DNA from: Anaerocolumna sp047777345
GTDB taxonomy: Bacteria > Bacillota > Clostridia > Lachnospirales > Lachnospiraceae
Assembly (NCBI GenBank): GCA_047777345.1
Contig: JBKEEJ010000001.1
Span: 124,001 to 188,000, forward strand
Direction of reading: 5' to 3'
DNA length: 64,000 nucleotides
Of this stretch, positions 1-8,846 are shown piece by piece. Numbering within the stretch: position 1 is the stretch's first letter; the number at the start of each line of letters is the position of its first letter. Under the pieces are notes generated by a model that was not told where the DNA came from, did not search any database, and saw only the letters and a list, made by a program, of their open reading frames with translations. The position numbers were made by a program, and so were the translations under genes.

Positions 1-1
1 C

Positions 2-142
2 AAGAAAATGAAAGATGTAATTAGCAAATATCCGGAACTTACTATACTTGAAATCTGGAAGAGTTCAGATGTAAGAAGCGATCGAGAAGACGTAATTTGG
101 TTAAATGTATTAGTTAAGAAAAATGATGAAGAGCAGGTGTAA
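2..142 (+). CDS. C-terminal fragment of an unidentified protein
   Basis: The window opens inside this reading frame, which runs to a TAA at 140-142 and encodes the last 46 residues of a protein. The visible piece contains the string DVRSDREDVIWLNVLVKK. A closing stretch of this kind, with a charged DVR and a WLNVLV strand, reminds me of the C-terminal strand of some class I SAM-dependent methyltransferases, but too little is present to assign a family. It ends six bases before the next start codon, so it is probably co-transcribed with the membrane protease gene. Confidence 0.55.
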   Translation, partial: KKMKDVISKYPELTILEIWKSSDVRSDREDVIWLNVLVKKNDEEQV

Positions 143-148
143 AGTTGA

Positions 149-1252
149 ATGAATAGAATAAAATCAGTGAATCTGGTATTTTTGGCCACGGTTCTTATGT
201 CTGTTGGAGGCTCTTTTGTTATATCATTTCTGACCAATTATACCGATAATTATTTTATTGTGCTTTTACTGTCTCAGATTTTTCTTGTTATTCCTTCGGC
301 AGTTTATCTTATAACACAGAATGTGAATCTGGCACAGGCTATACGGTTTAAAAGTATCAGGGTATCCAATGTTATTTTAATAATTATTTTTGCTTATTTG
401 ATTATTCCATTAATGAATTTCATCAATGCTTTGTCCATGCTTTTTGTGAAAGACAACATTACGGGTCTTATGTATAATATCGTATCCAATAACGGATTTT
501 TATTAAGCCTGATTATGATAGCATTGATACCTTGTATATTGGAAGAATCTGTATACCGGGGTATTTTTTATAATGAATACAGGAAAGTAAGCCCTCTTAA
601 AGGAGTTTTCTTAAGTGCATTTTTATTTGGAATTATTCATGGAAATCTGAATCAGTTTTCTTACGCATTCGCAATGGGTATTATATTTGCCTTGCTTATT
701 GAAGCTACAGATTCCATTCTTTCTACCATGATTACCCATTTCATAATAAATGCTTCGTCTGTACTGTTAATGTATTTATATCCTATTATGATAAAAACTC
801 TGGAAGCAGTATATGGGTCCGAACAGTTTAATGCGGATGAACTGATAAAGTCTATGGAATCCGGTGCCATAGAGAATATTGATTTAGGATATGTAATTAA
901 AAGTTATGGAATAACTGCCCTTGTGGCAACCATTCTGGCATTTTTTGTTTTTCGTACCATTGCAAAAAATTCCGGCAGATGGGAACATGTAAAAAGTATT
1001 TTCCGGGGGAAGGCATCAGAAAGTGCAGTTAATTATTCTGAGACAGAATACTATACCGATGACGGCGATATAAGCCTTGCCAGCAATTTTTATGAGAAAC
1101 CGGCAAAAAGAAGATTGCTATCAGTTAGCTTAATTATAGCTATTCTAATTTGTATTGCCTTGTTAATCGGAAACGAACTGGATGCAACCGATACAACGAA
1201 AGAAAGCGTTGAGGAATTTTATGCAATAGCAGGTTTGTTACCGGTAAAGTGA
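149..1252 (+). CDS. CPBP family intramembrane metalloprotease (CAAX protease-like)
   Basis: A 367-residue polytopic membrane protein. It carries the CPBP/ABI signature: EE at residues 132-133 with Arg137 (LEESVYRGIF), His164 in GIIHGN, and His197 followed by Asn201. In this family these glutamates and histidines line an intramembrane zinc-type active site. Roughly eight hydrophobic segments are visible, with a soluble linker at about residues 300-335 and one further membrane helix near the C-terminus, which is longer than the minimal domain. Known members process prenylated proteins or act in bacteriocin self-immunity and stress signalling; the substrate here cannot be told. The ATG at 149 follows the purine stretch GAGCAGGTG. 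It closely follows the upstream partial gene, suggesting one transcript. Confidence 0.85.
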   Translation: MNRIKSVNLVFLATVLMSVGGSFVISFLTNYTDNYFIVLLLSQIFLVIPSAVYLITQNVNLAQAIRFKSIRVSNVILIIIFAYLIIPLMNFINALSMLFVKDNITGLMYNIVSNNGFLLSLIMIALIPCILEESVYRGIFYNEYRKVSPLKGVFLSAFLFGIIHGNLNQFSYAFAMGIIFALLIEATDSILSTMITHFIINASSVLLMYLYPIMIKTLEAVYGSEQFNADELIKSMESGAIENIDLGYVIKSYGITALVATILAFFVFRTIAKNSGRWEHVKSIFRGKASESAVNYSETEYYTDDGDISLASNFYEKPAKRRLLSVSLIIAILICIALLIGNELDATDTTKESVEEFYAIAGLLPVK

Positions 1253-1345
1253 CATACCTTTTGGGATACTTATACTTATTGAAACTTTTTCGGACCCTTT
1301 TGCATGGGGGACGGATTATTCCAATAAAAAAAGTCTTATGAATCG

Positions 1346-1411
1346 TTAAAAATGAACAGGAATGGCAACATATATTCCAGGGTATCCAGGTTACATGTTG
1401 TACATTCCTGT
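1346..1411 (-). terminator. Long hairpin terminator for yjfB
   Basis: Read on the minus strand, ACAGGAATG pairs with CATTCCTGT and, inside that, ACAACAT pairs with ATGTTG. A TCATTTTT tract follows. It lies just downstream of the minus-strand yjfB stop codon and fits a rho-independent terminator. Confidence 0.6.
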
Positions 1412-1441
1412 ATTTATATTACGCATAAGGGGACCGCCTGA

Positions 1442-1618
1442 TTATAATCTGATATCAATGTTCTGGCCCAAATGGGGCGTAACAGACTGTTCCATCATTT
1501 TAATCATGCTATCTCCCATTTTCTTTACAGTATCCAGATTCATGTCAAGGACGGCAATATTAACCGCGGTTAGTACTTTTGTCTGGCTTTGCCATGTGGA
1601 AAGTGCTGCTATATCCAT
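1442..1618 (-). CDS. yjfB: YjfB family putative motility protein (small gene)
   Basis: A 58-residue protein encoded on the minus strand, opposite a longer spurious reading frame. It begins MDIAALSTWQSQTKVLTAVN and continues with a segment IAVLDMNLDTVKKMGDSM, matching the compact helical YjfB/PF14070 family (about 60 residues, start MDIAALS). The ATG at 1618 has a good ribosome site (GAAAGGAAA) ten bases upstream and a hairpin terminator follows the stop. Family members are found in flagellated Firmicutes and are called motility proteins by association; no biochemical role is established. The orphan cheW at 10 kb also points to a motile organism. The family call rests on N-terminal pattern and length, so it is firm but not certain. 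Confidence 0.8.
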   Translation of the reverse strand: MDIAALSTWQSQTKVLTAVNIAVLDMNLDTVKKMGDSMIKMMEQSVTPHLGQNIDIRL

Positions 1619-2046
1619 GTGTAAGTTTCCTTTCTTAATTATGAATTGGTAACTAAGTCACAGTATAACGTGTCAGAAGTTTATTAACGAATAGAATATG
1701 TTATAATAATACCTGGTTATTATCCGCAAAATATAAGTTGGGGATTATAATATCTTATGCTATAATTACAGGTATGTATTATAACAGAAACGATTCCTTT
1801 TAGATACCTTTATATGAAAAAATACAAAAGTAATAAAAATATAACAGCATGAAATAATAAGAAACATAAACATCATATTAAAAATAAGCAGTTTCAGACA
1901 TAAGTAAAAATAGAATACAGCAATTATTTATGAAATAATAAGTCTAAAAATAATGATAAGCCTGAAAAACGTTTAATTTAATCAGGGATTTATAAAGCAA
2001 ACTTTAAATAAGAATGTTTGGAGAATTACGATAGGAGGATAATAAT
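1619..2046. other. AT-rich non-coding spacer
   Basis: About 430 bases between divergently oriented yjfB (minus) and trxB (plus). The sequence is very A/T rich with long oligo-A stretches. No convincing open reading frame, hairpin-plus-T terminator or riboswitch core is visible. It must hold the promoters of both flanking genes, but no clear TTGACA/TATAAT pair was found for either. Confidence 0.5.
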
Positions 2047-2970
2047 ATGGAACATATTTATGATCTGGTGATAATTGGTTCCGGACCGGCCGGCCTGGCT
2101 GCCGGAATTTATGCGGGTCGTGCAGAATTAGACACTGTCATTATAGAGAAGGCGCCTATGAGTGGCGGTCAGATTATTAATACTTATGAGGTAGATAATT
2201 ATCCGGGGATACCGGGAATCAGCGGATTTGACCTAAGCACAAAATTCAGGGAACACTGTGAAAAAATGAACATGAAGTTTATTACCGGCGAAGCAGTAAG
2301 TTTTAAGGTAGACAATGGAATAAAACTTATTACTCTGGATGACGGAACGGTTTATAAGAGCAAAACCGTTATTATAGCAACCGGAGCCAATCCCCGCAAA
2401 CTGGGACTTGAAGGGGAAATAAGACTTGCCGGTATGGGCGTATCTTACTGCGCAACCTGTGACGGAGCTTTTTTCAGAAATAAAGTCACGGCAGTGGTAG
2501 GCGGCGGTGATGTGGCAGTGGAAGATGCCATTTTTTTGGCCAGATTATGCAAAAAGGTTTATATCATACACCGCAGAAATGAATTCAGAGCAGCCAAAAC
2601 TTATGTTCACAAACTAATGTCCTTAGAAAATGTGGAAATCATTTGGGACAGTGTAGTAACGGAAATAAACGGTAAGGAGCAGGTGGAAAATATAAAAATT
2701 AAAAATGTTAAGACACAAGAGGATAAAGAGCTTGCTGTGGATGGTATCTTCATAGCGGTCGGCAATATACCAAATTCCGATGTTTACAAAGATGTGGTGC
2801 AGACGGATCAAGGTGGCTATATCATTGCCGGGGAAAACTGTGAAACCAACGTTCCAGGTGTTTTTGCAGCCGGGGATGTACGTACAAAGGAATTAAGACA
2901 GATTATAACGGCAGCTTCTGATGGCGCTGTTTCTATTACAGGAGTAGAAAAGTATTTAAATACACATTGA
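2047..2970 (+). CDS. trxB: Thioredoxin-disulfide reductase
   Basis: A 307-residue flavoprotein that reduces thioredoxin with NADPH in the cytosol. The FAD-binding GSGPAG motif is at residues 11-16, the redox-active CATC pair at Cys135/Cys138, the NADPH-binding GGGDVA at 152-157, and the closing FAD motif in VFAAGDVR near residue 278. Length is typical of the low-molecular-weight bacterial enzyme. The start is fixed by a strong site, GGAGGA, seven bases before the ATG. No thioredoxin gene is adjacent. It stands alone between the yjfB spacer and the strong promoter of the NlpC/P60 gene, so it appears monocistronic. Confidence 0.95.
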   Translation: MEHIYDLVIIGSGPAGLAAGIYAGRAELDTVIIEKAPMSGGQIINTYEVDNYPGIPGISGFDLSTKFREHCEKMNMKFITGEAVSFKVDNGIKLITLDDGTVYKSKTVIIATGANPRKLGLEGEIRLAGMGVSYCATCDGAFFRNKVTAVVGGGDVAVEDAIFLARLCKKVYIIHRRNEFRAAKTYVHKLMSLENVEIIWDSVVTEINGKEQVENIKIKNVKTQEDKELAVDGIFIAVGNIPNSDVYKDVVQTDQGGYIIAGENCETNVPGVFAAGDVRTKELRQIITAASDGAVSITGVEKYLNTH

Positions 2971-3057
2971 TTTAACAAATTGTGCGAAAATGTTGAGAAA
3001 AAAGTAATGATTTCGTAATAATAGACTAAAAAAACTGGGATTTTTGCCAAAATTCAG

Positions 3058-3086
3058 TTGACAGGCGTAGAATGATTTGATATAAT
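3058..3086 (+). promoter_or_regulatory. Consensus sigma-A promoter of the NlpC/P60 gene
   Basis: Perfect TTGACA (3058-3063), 17-base spacer and perfect TATAAT (3081-3086). Transcription would start near 3093, about 110 bases before the ATG at 3202, leaving an AT-rich leader with no obvious terminator. The match to consensus predicts strong constitutive expression. Confidence 0.85.
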
Positions 3087-3201
3087 GACTTCAGTGATTT
3101 AATAAATTTGTAACATTTATGACGAAAAAAAGACACAAGTTGGCTTAATGTGTGAATGATATATTACGTTCCTATGAAAAAATAAGGAGGTCATTTATCA
3201 T

Positions 3202-4527
3202 ATGATAAAAGGAGTTGCTGTTAAAGCGTCCTTATGTGCCGCAGCATTAACACTTTCCTTTGGCTACGGTAGTATATCGGCAAAAGCAGCTACGCATACA
3301 TCGGATATGGGAATCGCAGGTATAACGCCTGTTTTGGATAGTTATTTTACTGCCGTTGCAGACGGAGAGAGTGGAGAGGCAGAAAAGTTGCTGGAAACCT
3401 TATCAAAGGAAGATTCCGAAGCGACCAATGGAGAGACTGCTGAAAATAAAAACGAAAAAGTTAGTTCTAAGACGGAATCTCCTTATGCGAATTTGGGAAT
3501 TTCCATTGCCAATGAAAACAGTTATGTTAACATTAGGAAAAAACCCAGTGTGGAAAGTGAAATAGTTGGTAAGCTGTATCCCGGATGCGCAGCCGATATT
3601 CTTGAAACAGAAGGCGAATGGGTAAAGATTCATTCCGGTAAGGTTGATGGTTACGTTAAATCAGAGTATCTTGCCATTGGAAAAGAAGCTGAAAAGTTAA
3701 TTGATAAAGTAGCAAACAAGTATGTTATCGTAAATACCCAAACACTTCGTGTTCGGGAAGGACAGGGAACCGATACTGATATAGTAGCATTAATACCCGA
3801 AGGAGAAAAATATTACATAGTAAAAGAATATAAAGACTGGATTGAAATTCTTATAGACTTAGATGATAACGAAGATGGAACACAGCGACAGATAACCGGA
3901 TTTGTATCCAGGGATTTGGTTACCACAGGCGTGGAGTTTAAGTATGCTATCTCCATTGAAGAAGAAAAGGCTAAATTAGAAGCGGAAGAAAAAGCGAAAA
4001 AGGCAGAAGCGGAACGTCTGGAAAAACTGGCACAGGAGCAGGAAGAAAAACGGAAAAGAGAAGAGGCCAGTAAAGCGGCTGCGCAAAGTGCGGCACAAAA
4101 GGCAGAGAACAGCAGAAATGAAAACAGCAGCTCCAGTTATGGTGACAGCAGTTCCGGCAGCGCCACAGGAAGTGAAATTGCAAATTACGCACTTAACTTT
4201 GTAGGCAATCCTTACGTTTATGGTGGGACAAGCTTAACAAACGGTACGGATTGTTCCGGTTTTGTGAAATCCATATATGCACATTTTGGCTACAGTTTAC
4301 CCAGAACTTCCAGTGGTCAGTCCCAGTCAGCAGGACGGGAAGTAAGTTTAAGCAGTCTGCAGCCTGGTGATTTGATCTTTTACCGAAACAGCAGCGGCAA
4401 CGTAAGCCATGTTGCATTGTATATAGGTGGCGGCAGGGTAGTACATGCAAGTAACGAAAGAGATGGAATTAAGGTATCCAATATTAACTACCGTACGCCA
4501 TATAAGGCAAGAAGAATTGTAAATTAG
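3202..4527 (+). CDS. Secreted SH3-domain NlpC/P60 peptidoglycan endopeptidase
   Basis: A 441-residue exported cell-wall hydrolase. Residues 1-29 form a Sec signal peptide ending AKA. Two bacterial SH3 domains follow (about 100-155 and 170-240), then a Lys/Glu/Ala-rich coiled coil (about 255-300), a Ser/Asn-rich linker and a C-terminal NlpC/P60 domain. The catalytic cysteine is Cys351 in TDCSGFV, with His403 (SHVAL) and His415 (VVHAS) completing the usual Cys-His-His set. Such enzymes cut between D-Glu and the diamino acid of the stem peptide, often during cell separation. The gene has a consensus promoter, an AAGGAGG ribosome site and its own terminator, so it is monocistronic and probably highly expressed. 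Confidence 0.92.
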   Translation: MIKGVAVKASLCAAALTLSFGYGSISAKAATHTSDMGIAGITPVLDSYFTAVADGESGEAEKLLETLSKEDSEATNGETAENKNEKVSSKTESPYANLGISIANENSYVNIRKKPSVESEIVGKLYPGCAADILETEGEWVKIHSGKVDGYVKSEYLAIGKEAEKLIDKVANKYVIVNTQTLRVREGQGTDTDIVALIPEGEKYYIVKEYKDWIEILIDLDDNEDGTQRQITGFVSRDLVTTGVEFKYAISIEEEKAKLEAEEKAKKAEAERLEKLAQEQEEKRKREEASKAAAQSAAQKAENSRNENSSSSYGDSSSGSATGSEIANYALNFVGNPYVYGGTSLTNGTDCSGFVKSIYAHFGYSLPRTSSGQSQSAGREVSLSSLQPGDLIFYRNSSGNVSHVALYIGGGRVVHASNERDGIKVSNINYRTPYKARRIVN

Positions 4528-4595
4528 TATTTTGACTTAATCTTTTCCAAAACAATTACAAAATAAAATATTTGAATAATCAGTGATATGAAATG

Positions 4596-4634
4596 AATGT
4601 CGGTTATGCAGGATTACATGACCGGCATTTTTTA
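4596..4634 (+). terminator. Rho-independent terminator of the NlpC/P60 gene
   Basis: AATGTCGGTTATG (4596-4608) pairs with CATGACCGGCATT (4617-4629) through two G-U pairs, followed by a T tract. Confidence 0.85.
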
Positions 4635-4876
4635 TGTTTTTTTATGTAAATAAAGCAGGCCTGAATTTATCAGTTAATATTAGGTATAATATATAAAGAA
4701 TAAACGAATTATTAAAAATTGTGTGAATTTTATTAAAATAAATTTAATTTGAAAGTGAAATGGAAAAGTGAAATTTTATACTTGACAAATTAATGTGTAT
4801 GCAAACTGCACAAAATTAATTTTCTATAATTTACAGATAAGAAATGGATGTTTTTACCTGTGCATTAATCCGAAAG

Positions 4877-4947
4877 TTATCCACAAAAATGAAGCCTATT
4901 TTTTTATGAAATTGAAGTTATACACTGAGTTATCCACATTATCCACA
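4877..4947 (+). promoter_or_regulatory. Cluster of three consensus DnaA boxes
   Basis: The 9-mer TTATCCACA occurs exactly at 4877-4885, 4930-4938 and 4939-4947; the last two abut head to tail. All face the same way and sit in about 575 bases of AT-rich sequence (4635-5209) without a credible gene. TTATCCACA is the strongest DnaA-binding sequence known in bacteria. No dnaA, dnaN, rpmH or recF gene is nearby, so this is more likely a DnaA-titrating or DnaA-regulated element upstream of hpf than the chromosomal origin. Confidence 0.65.
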
Positions 4948-5209
4948 GGGATTAACCACCACTGTCGAATGTGTACAAGCTGTCAAGGGCGAAAATTTGT
5001 TTTGTAAGTAATGTTAAAAGTGATAAAATGTAAATTAAAAAAAGATTATATATGCTTTTTGCTTTTGTCAAAAAATAAGAGATATGTTTTTGCAATTTTG
5101 AATTCATTGAAAAATTAGTGAGATTTTCGTCGTTTCTTAGCAAAATGATAGAAAAAATGTTGTAATAGCTCCAATTTTCAATACAGAATTAATTGATACC
5201 CAGAATAGC

Positions 5210-5238
5210 TTGTCACCTTTATTGGCATGTGGTATAAT
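5210..5238 (+). promoter_or_regulatory. Sigma-A promoter of hpf
   Basis: TTGTCA (5210-5215), 17-base spacer, TATAAT (5233-5238). Transcription would start about 40 bases before the hpf ATG. The DnaA boxes lie about 265 bases upstream. Confidence 0.8.
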
Positions 5239-5282
5239 AACTATACAGAGCCATACAAGAAAGTAAAAAGGAGTTGGTAAAT

Positions 5283-5810
5283 ATGCGTTTTATTATTAGC
5301 GGTAAAAATATAGAAGTGACAGAGGGTCTTAAGTCTGCTGTTTACGATAAAATCGGAAAACTTGAAAGATATTTTACTCCTGATACTGAAATACATGTGA
5401 CAATGAGTGTTGAAAAAGAAAGACAGACAATTGAAGTAACGATTCCTATGAAAGGCAGTATGATACGTGCTGAACAAACCAGCAATGATATGTATGTGTC
5501 CATTGATTTAGTAGAGGAAATTATTGAACGTCAGTTAAGAAAATATAAAAATAAACTCATTGAAAAGAAACAGGCGGCAGCTAATTTGAATAAGGCATTT
5601 ATGGAAGACGAAACTGAGGAAGATGACAACATTAAAATTATCCGAACCAAAAAATTTGCAATTAAACCGATGGATCCAGAGGAAGCCTGTGTTCAGATGG
5701 AATTATTGGGGCATAACTTTTTTGTATACCGGAATGCCGAAACAAACGAAGTAAATGTAGTGTATAAGCGTAAAGACAATACTTACGGGCTAATTGAACC
5801 AGAATATTAA
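5283..5810 (+). CDS. hpf: Long-form ribosome hibernation promoting factor
   Basis: A 175-residue cytosolic protein that binds the decoding region of resting 30S subunits and, in the long form, dimerises 70S ribosomes to 100S. The N-terminal domain (about 1-100, MRFIISGKNIEVTEGLK) has the beta-alpha-beta-beta-beta-alpha fold of YfiA/HPF. An acidic linker (EDETEEDDN) leads to the C-terminal dimerisation domain (about 115-175, with FAIKPMDPEEACVQMELLGH). The ATG at 5283 is preferred over an in-frame TTG nine bases earlier because AAGGAG (5268-5273) is correctly spaced for it. The gene is monocistronic: promoter at 5210, and the next gene (secA) has its own promoter. Confidence 0.95.
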   Translation: MRFIISGKNIEVTEGLKSAVYDKIGKLERYFTPDTEIHVTMSVEKERQTIEVTIPMKGSMIRAEQTSNDMYVSIDLVEEIIERQLRKYKNKLIEKKQAAANLNKAFMEDETEEDDNIKIIRTKKFAIKPMDPEEACVQMELLGHNFFVYRNAETNEVNVVYKRKDNTYGLIEPEY

Positions 5811-5852
5811 AATAGGAGTTAAACAGGCTTATAACTTATAGATAAAAATTAA

Positions 5853-6015
5853 GGGACTGTTGCATAGCGGTATGACATAAATTCCAGAAAGGACAACATG
5901 CATCCCCCATACGCAGGTTGCCGGACATTTTGTCCGTCAGGCAGTGTATCAGGAGATGTTTGTTGTCCTTATTCACAGTGTTTGGCCTACCTTATGCTAA
6001 CAGGCCCTTTTTTTT
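5853..6015 (+). ncRNA. ssrS: Structured RNA, candidate 6S RNA, ending in a T tract
   Basis: About 160 bases fold into one long interrupted rod. The closing stem pairs GGGACTGTTGCATA (5853-5866) with TATGCTAACAGGCCC (5993-6007), followed by eight T. A large central open region (about 5867-5889 and 5969-5992) follows. The upper arm starts with AAGGACAACA pairing with TGTTGTCCTT, continues through GCATC/GATGT and ATACGC/GTGTAT, and ends in the apical hairpin GGACATTTTGTCC. A closing stem, central bubble and long terminal arm of 160-190 bases is the 6S RNA architecture, the RNA that mimics an open promoter and sequesters sigma-A polymerase. The identity is inferred from shape and size only; the paired structure itself is directly visible. 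Confidence 0.6.
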
Positions 6016-6131
6016 CCCTGCGGTGAAATTTTAAGGCTCTGATGAATAAAACACATACGATAAGACAAGGTGTTTGCAACCGTAAAATTATTGGGGAAAA
6101 TTTTAGAGAAGGATATACTTTACGAAAAGTG

Positions 6132-6160
6132 TTGAATAGTACCAGCTTAAATGTTACAAT
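6132..6160 (+). promoter_or_regulatory. Probable sigma-A promoter of secA
   Basis: TTGAAT (6132-6137), 17-base spacer, TACAAT (6155-6160), about 75 bases before the secA ATG. Two mismatches to consensus with ideal spacing. Confidence 0.65.
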
Positions 6161-6242
6161 ATAAAATGAACTGTTATAACATTGTATAAAATAGGAAATT
6201 TTCATCATTACTGGATGAAGAAAAAACAGGAGTGAAAATAAT

Positions 6243-8816
6243 ATGGGCTTAATAACTAAGATATTTGGCACACATAGCGAAAGAGAATTAAAATTAATTA
6301 TGCCATTGGTAGATCGGATTGAAGCACTGGAACCTACAATGGCTAGTCTTTCCGATGCAGAATTAAGAGCGAAAACGGCAGAATTTAAAAATAGACTTAA
6401 AAATGGTGAAACCTTAGATGACTTATTGGTAGAAGCTTTTGCTGTAGTCAGAGAAGCTGCATATAGAGTGCTGGGAATGAAACATTTCAGGGTTCAGTTA
6501 ATGGGTGGAATTATCCTTCATCAAGGAAGAATTGCAGAAATGAAAACCGGTGAAGGTAAGACATTAGTGGCTACCCTTCCGGCATATTTAAATGCCCTGG
6601 AAGGCAAAGGAGTTCATATCGTAACGGTTAATGACTATCTGGCAAAACGTGACGCCGAATGGATGGGAAAAGTACATGAATTTCTTGGCCTTAAGGTGGG
6701 CGTTATTTTAAACAGCATGGACAGTGACGAAAGAAGGGAAGCCTATAACTGTGATATTACCTATGCTACCAATAATGAGCTGGGCTTTGACTATTTAAGA
6801 GACAATATGGTTATTTATAAGGAACAACTGGTTCAAAGAGGACTTCATTATGCGATTATTGATGAGGTTGACTCGGTATTAATTGATGAAGCCAGAACCC
6901 CTTTGATTATTTCCGGACAGAGCGGAAAATCTACCAGACTTTATGAAGCCTGTGATATACTGGCAAGGCAGTTAGTCCGTGGTAAAGAAAGCGGAGAATT
7001 AACCAAAATGGCAGCCATTATGGGCGAAGATGTGGAAGAAGAAGGCGATTTTATTGTCAACGAAAAGGATAAAAACGTTAACCTGACTGCCGAAGGCGTT
7101 GCCAAAGTTGAGAAATTCTTCAAAATTGATAATTTGGCAGATCCGGAAAATCTGGAAATTCAGCATAACATAATACTGGCACTGCGGGCCCACTATCTGA
7201 TGCACCGTGATAAGGATTATGTGGTAAAAGATAATGAAGTATTAATCGTAGATGAATTTACCGGACGTATTATGCCTGGAAGACGTTATTCTGACGGCCT
7301 TCATCAAGCTATTGAAGCAAAGGAAGGAGTTAAAGTTAAAAGAGAAAGCAAAACTTTGGCTACTATTACTTTCCAGAACTTCTTTAATAAATATACGAAG
7401 AAATGTGGTATGACCGGTACAGCCCTGACAGAGGAAAAAGAATTCAGGGAAATCTATGGTATGGACGTTATTGAGATACCTACCAATTTGCCTGTCATCC
7501 GTGTAGACAAAGAGGATGCGGTTTATAAAACAAAACGTGAAAAATTAAACGCGGTTGTTAATGAAATAATCGAAGCACATAAAAGAGGACAACCTGTGCT
7601 GGTTGGTACCATAACCATTGAAGCTTCCGAAGAAATCAGCGAAATGTTAAAGAAAAGGAATATTCCTCATAAAGTATTAAACGCAAAGTATCATGAACTG
7701 GAAGCTGAAATCATTGCCAATGCAGGACAGAAGGGAGCCGTTACCATTGCCACCAATATGGCAGGCCGTGGTACCGATATTAAATTAGGCGAAGGTGTGA
7801 AAGAACTTGGCGGACTTAAAATAATCGGTACGGAACGTCATGAATCCAGACGTATTGATAACCAGCTAAGAGGACGTGCCGGTCGTCAGGGTGATCCGGG
7901 AGAATCCCGTTTCTATATATCACTGGAAGATGATTTGTTGCGCTTATTTGGCTCCGAACGACTAATGAAAATGTTTAACTCATTAGGAATTCCGGAAGGG
8001 GAACAGATTGAACATAAGATGTTAAGTTCCGCAATTGAAAAGGCACAGAAGCGAATTGAAAACAATAACTTTGGAATCAGAAAGAACCTGTTAGAATATG
8101 ACCAGGTTAATAACGAACAAAGAGAGATCATCTATGCCGAAAGAAGAAAGGTTCTGGACGGCGAAAATATGAGGGATTCCATTATTAAGATGATTACGGA
8201 CACTGTGGAAGACTGTGTCAACAGATGTATTAGCGATGATCAGCCGCCGGAAGAATGGGATTTAAACGAGCTCAATAATTTATTGCTGCCGATTATTCCA
8301 ATGGAGCCTGTTAGGCAGGACCCTTCCAACTTAAAATATTATAAAAAGAACGAACTGATTCAAAAGCTGAAAGAAGATGCCGTAAGCCTGTATGAAGCCA
8401 AGGAAGCAGAGTTCCCTGAAAAAGAACAGCTAAGAGAAATAGAGCGTGTCATTTTACTGAAAGTAATCGACAGAAAGTGGATGGACCATATTGACGATAT
8501 GGACCAGCTCCGTCAGGGTATTGGCCTTCAGGCATATGGACAGAAAGATCCGTTAGTGGAATATAAATTTATGGGCTATGAAATGTTTAACGAAATGATA
8601 GCTGCCATCAGAGAAGAAACAGTTAAAGCCTTAATGCATGTACGTATCGAACAGAATGTGGAAAGAGAACAGGTTGCCAAAGTAACCGGTACCAACAGAG
8701 ACGATTCGGTACAACAGGGACCAGTTAGACGTACAGGGAAAAAGATTCAGCCTAATGATCCTTGCCCATGTGGCAGCGGAAAGAAATATAAGTTCTGCTG
8801 CGGCAGAAATTATTAA
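6243..8816 (+). CDS. secA: Preprotein translocase ATPase SecA
   Basis: An 857-residue motor that drives unfolded preproteins through SecYEG using ATP. Visible landmarks are the Walker A loop GEGKT at residues 103-107, the DEVD Walker B box near 207, the helicase-like motif TNMAGRGTDIKLGEG in the second nucleotide fold, and RGRAGRQGDPGESRF. The C-terminus has the zinc-binding SEC-C motif with Cys841, Cys843, Cys852 and Cys853, which binds SecB or membrane lipid. Length is normal for a Firmicutes SecA1. The ATG follows CAGGAG. It is followed after 30 bases by prfB, a gene order seen in many Firmicutes, and the two are probably co-transcribed. Confidence 0.97.
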   Translation: MGLITKIFGTHSERELKLIMPLVDRIEALEPTMASLSDAELRAKTAEFKNRLKNGETLDDLLVEAFAVVREAAYRVLGMKHFRVQLMGGIILHQGRIAEMKTGEGKTLVATLPAYLNALEGKGVHIVTVNDYLAKRDAEWMGKVHEFLGLKVGVILNSMDSDERREAYNCDITYATNNELGFDYLRDNMVIYKEQLVQRGLHYAIIDEVDSVLIDEARTPLIISGQSGKSTRLYEACDILARQLVRGKESGELTKMAAIMGEDVEEEGDFIVNEKDKNVNLTAEGVAKVEKFFKIDNLADPENLEIQHNIILALRAHYLMHRDKDYVVKDNEVLIVDEFTGRIMPGRRYSDGLHQAIEAKEGVKVKRESKTLATITFQNFFNKYTKKCGMTGTALTEEKEFREIYGMDVIEIPTNLPVIRVDKEDAVYKTKREKLNAVVNEIIEAHKRGQPVLVGTITIEASEEISEMLKKRNIPHKVLNAKYHELEAEIIANAGQKGAVTIATNMAGRGTDIKLGEGVKELGGLKIIGTERHESRRIDNQLRGRAGRQGDPGESRFYISLEDDLLRLFGSERLMKMFNSLGIPEGEQIEHKMLSSAIEKAQKRIENNNFGIRKNLLEYDQVNNEQREIIYAERRKVLDGENMRDSIIKMITDTVEDCVNRCISDDQPPEEWDLNELNNLLLPIIPMEPVRQDPSNLKYYKKNELIQKLKEDAVSLYEAKEAEFPEKEQLREIERVILLKVIDRKWMDHIDDMDQLRQGIGLQAYGQKDPLVEYKFMGYEMFNEMIAAIREETVKALMHVRIEQNVEREQVAKVTGTNRDDSVQQGPVRRTGKKIQPNDPCPCGSGKKYKFCCGRNY

Positions 8817-8846
8817 TAAACGATTGATTCTGAAAGAGGTGAAATT

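Noticed and set aside
1362..1652. 96-residue + strand reading frame
   Set aside because: No ribosome site and low-complexity translation; the minus strand of the same bases encodes YjfB with proper signals.
4795..5007. 70-residue + strand frame over the DnaA boxes
   Set aside because: No ribosome site or recognisable pattern; it merely spans the AT-rich regulatory spacer.
4635..5209. Chromosomal origin of replication
   Set aside because: DnaA boxes are present but dnaA, dnaN, recF, gyrB and rpmH are not, and only three boxes were found.
4635..5282. raiA-type structured RNA upstream of hpf
   Set aside because: That RNA is often found before raiA/hpf genes, so it was sought, but no large paired structure could be traced in this AT-rich spacer.
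5987..6271. 94-residue minus-strand frame
   Set aside because: Overlaps the structured RNA and secA promoter; no ribosome site, and composition reflects T-rich DNA.
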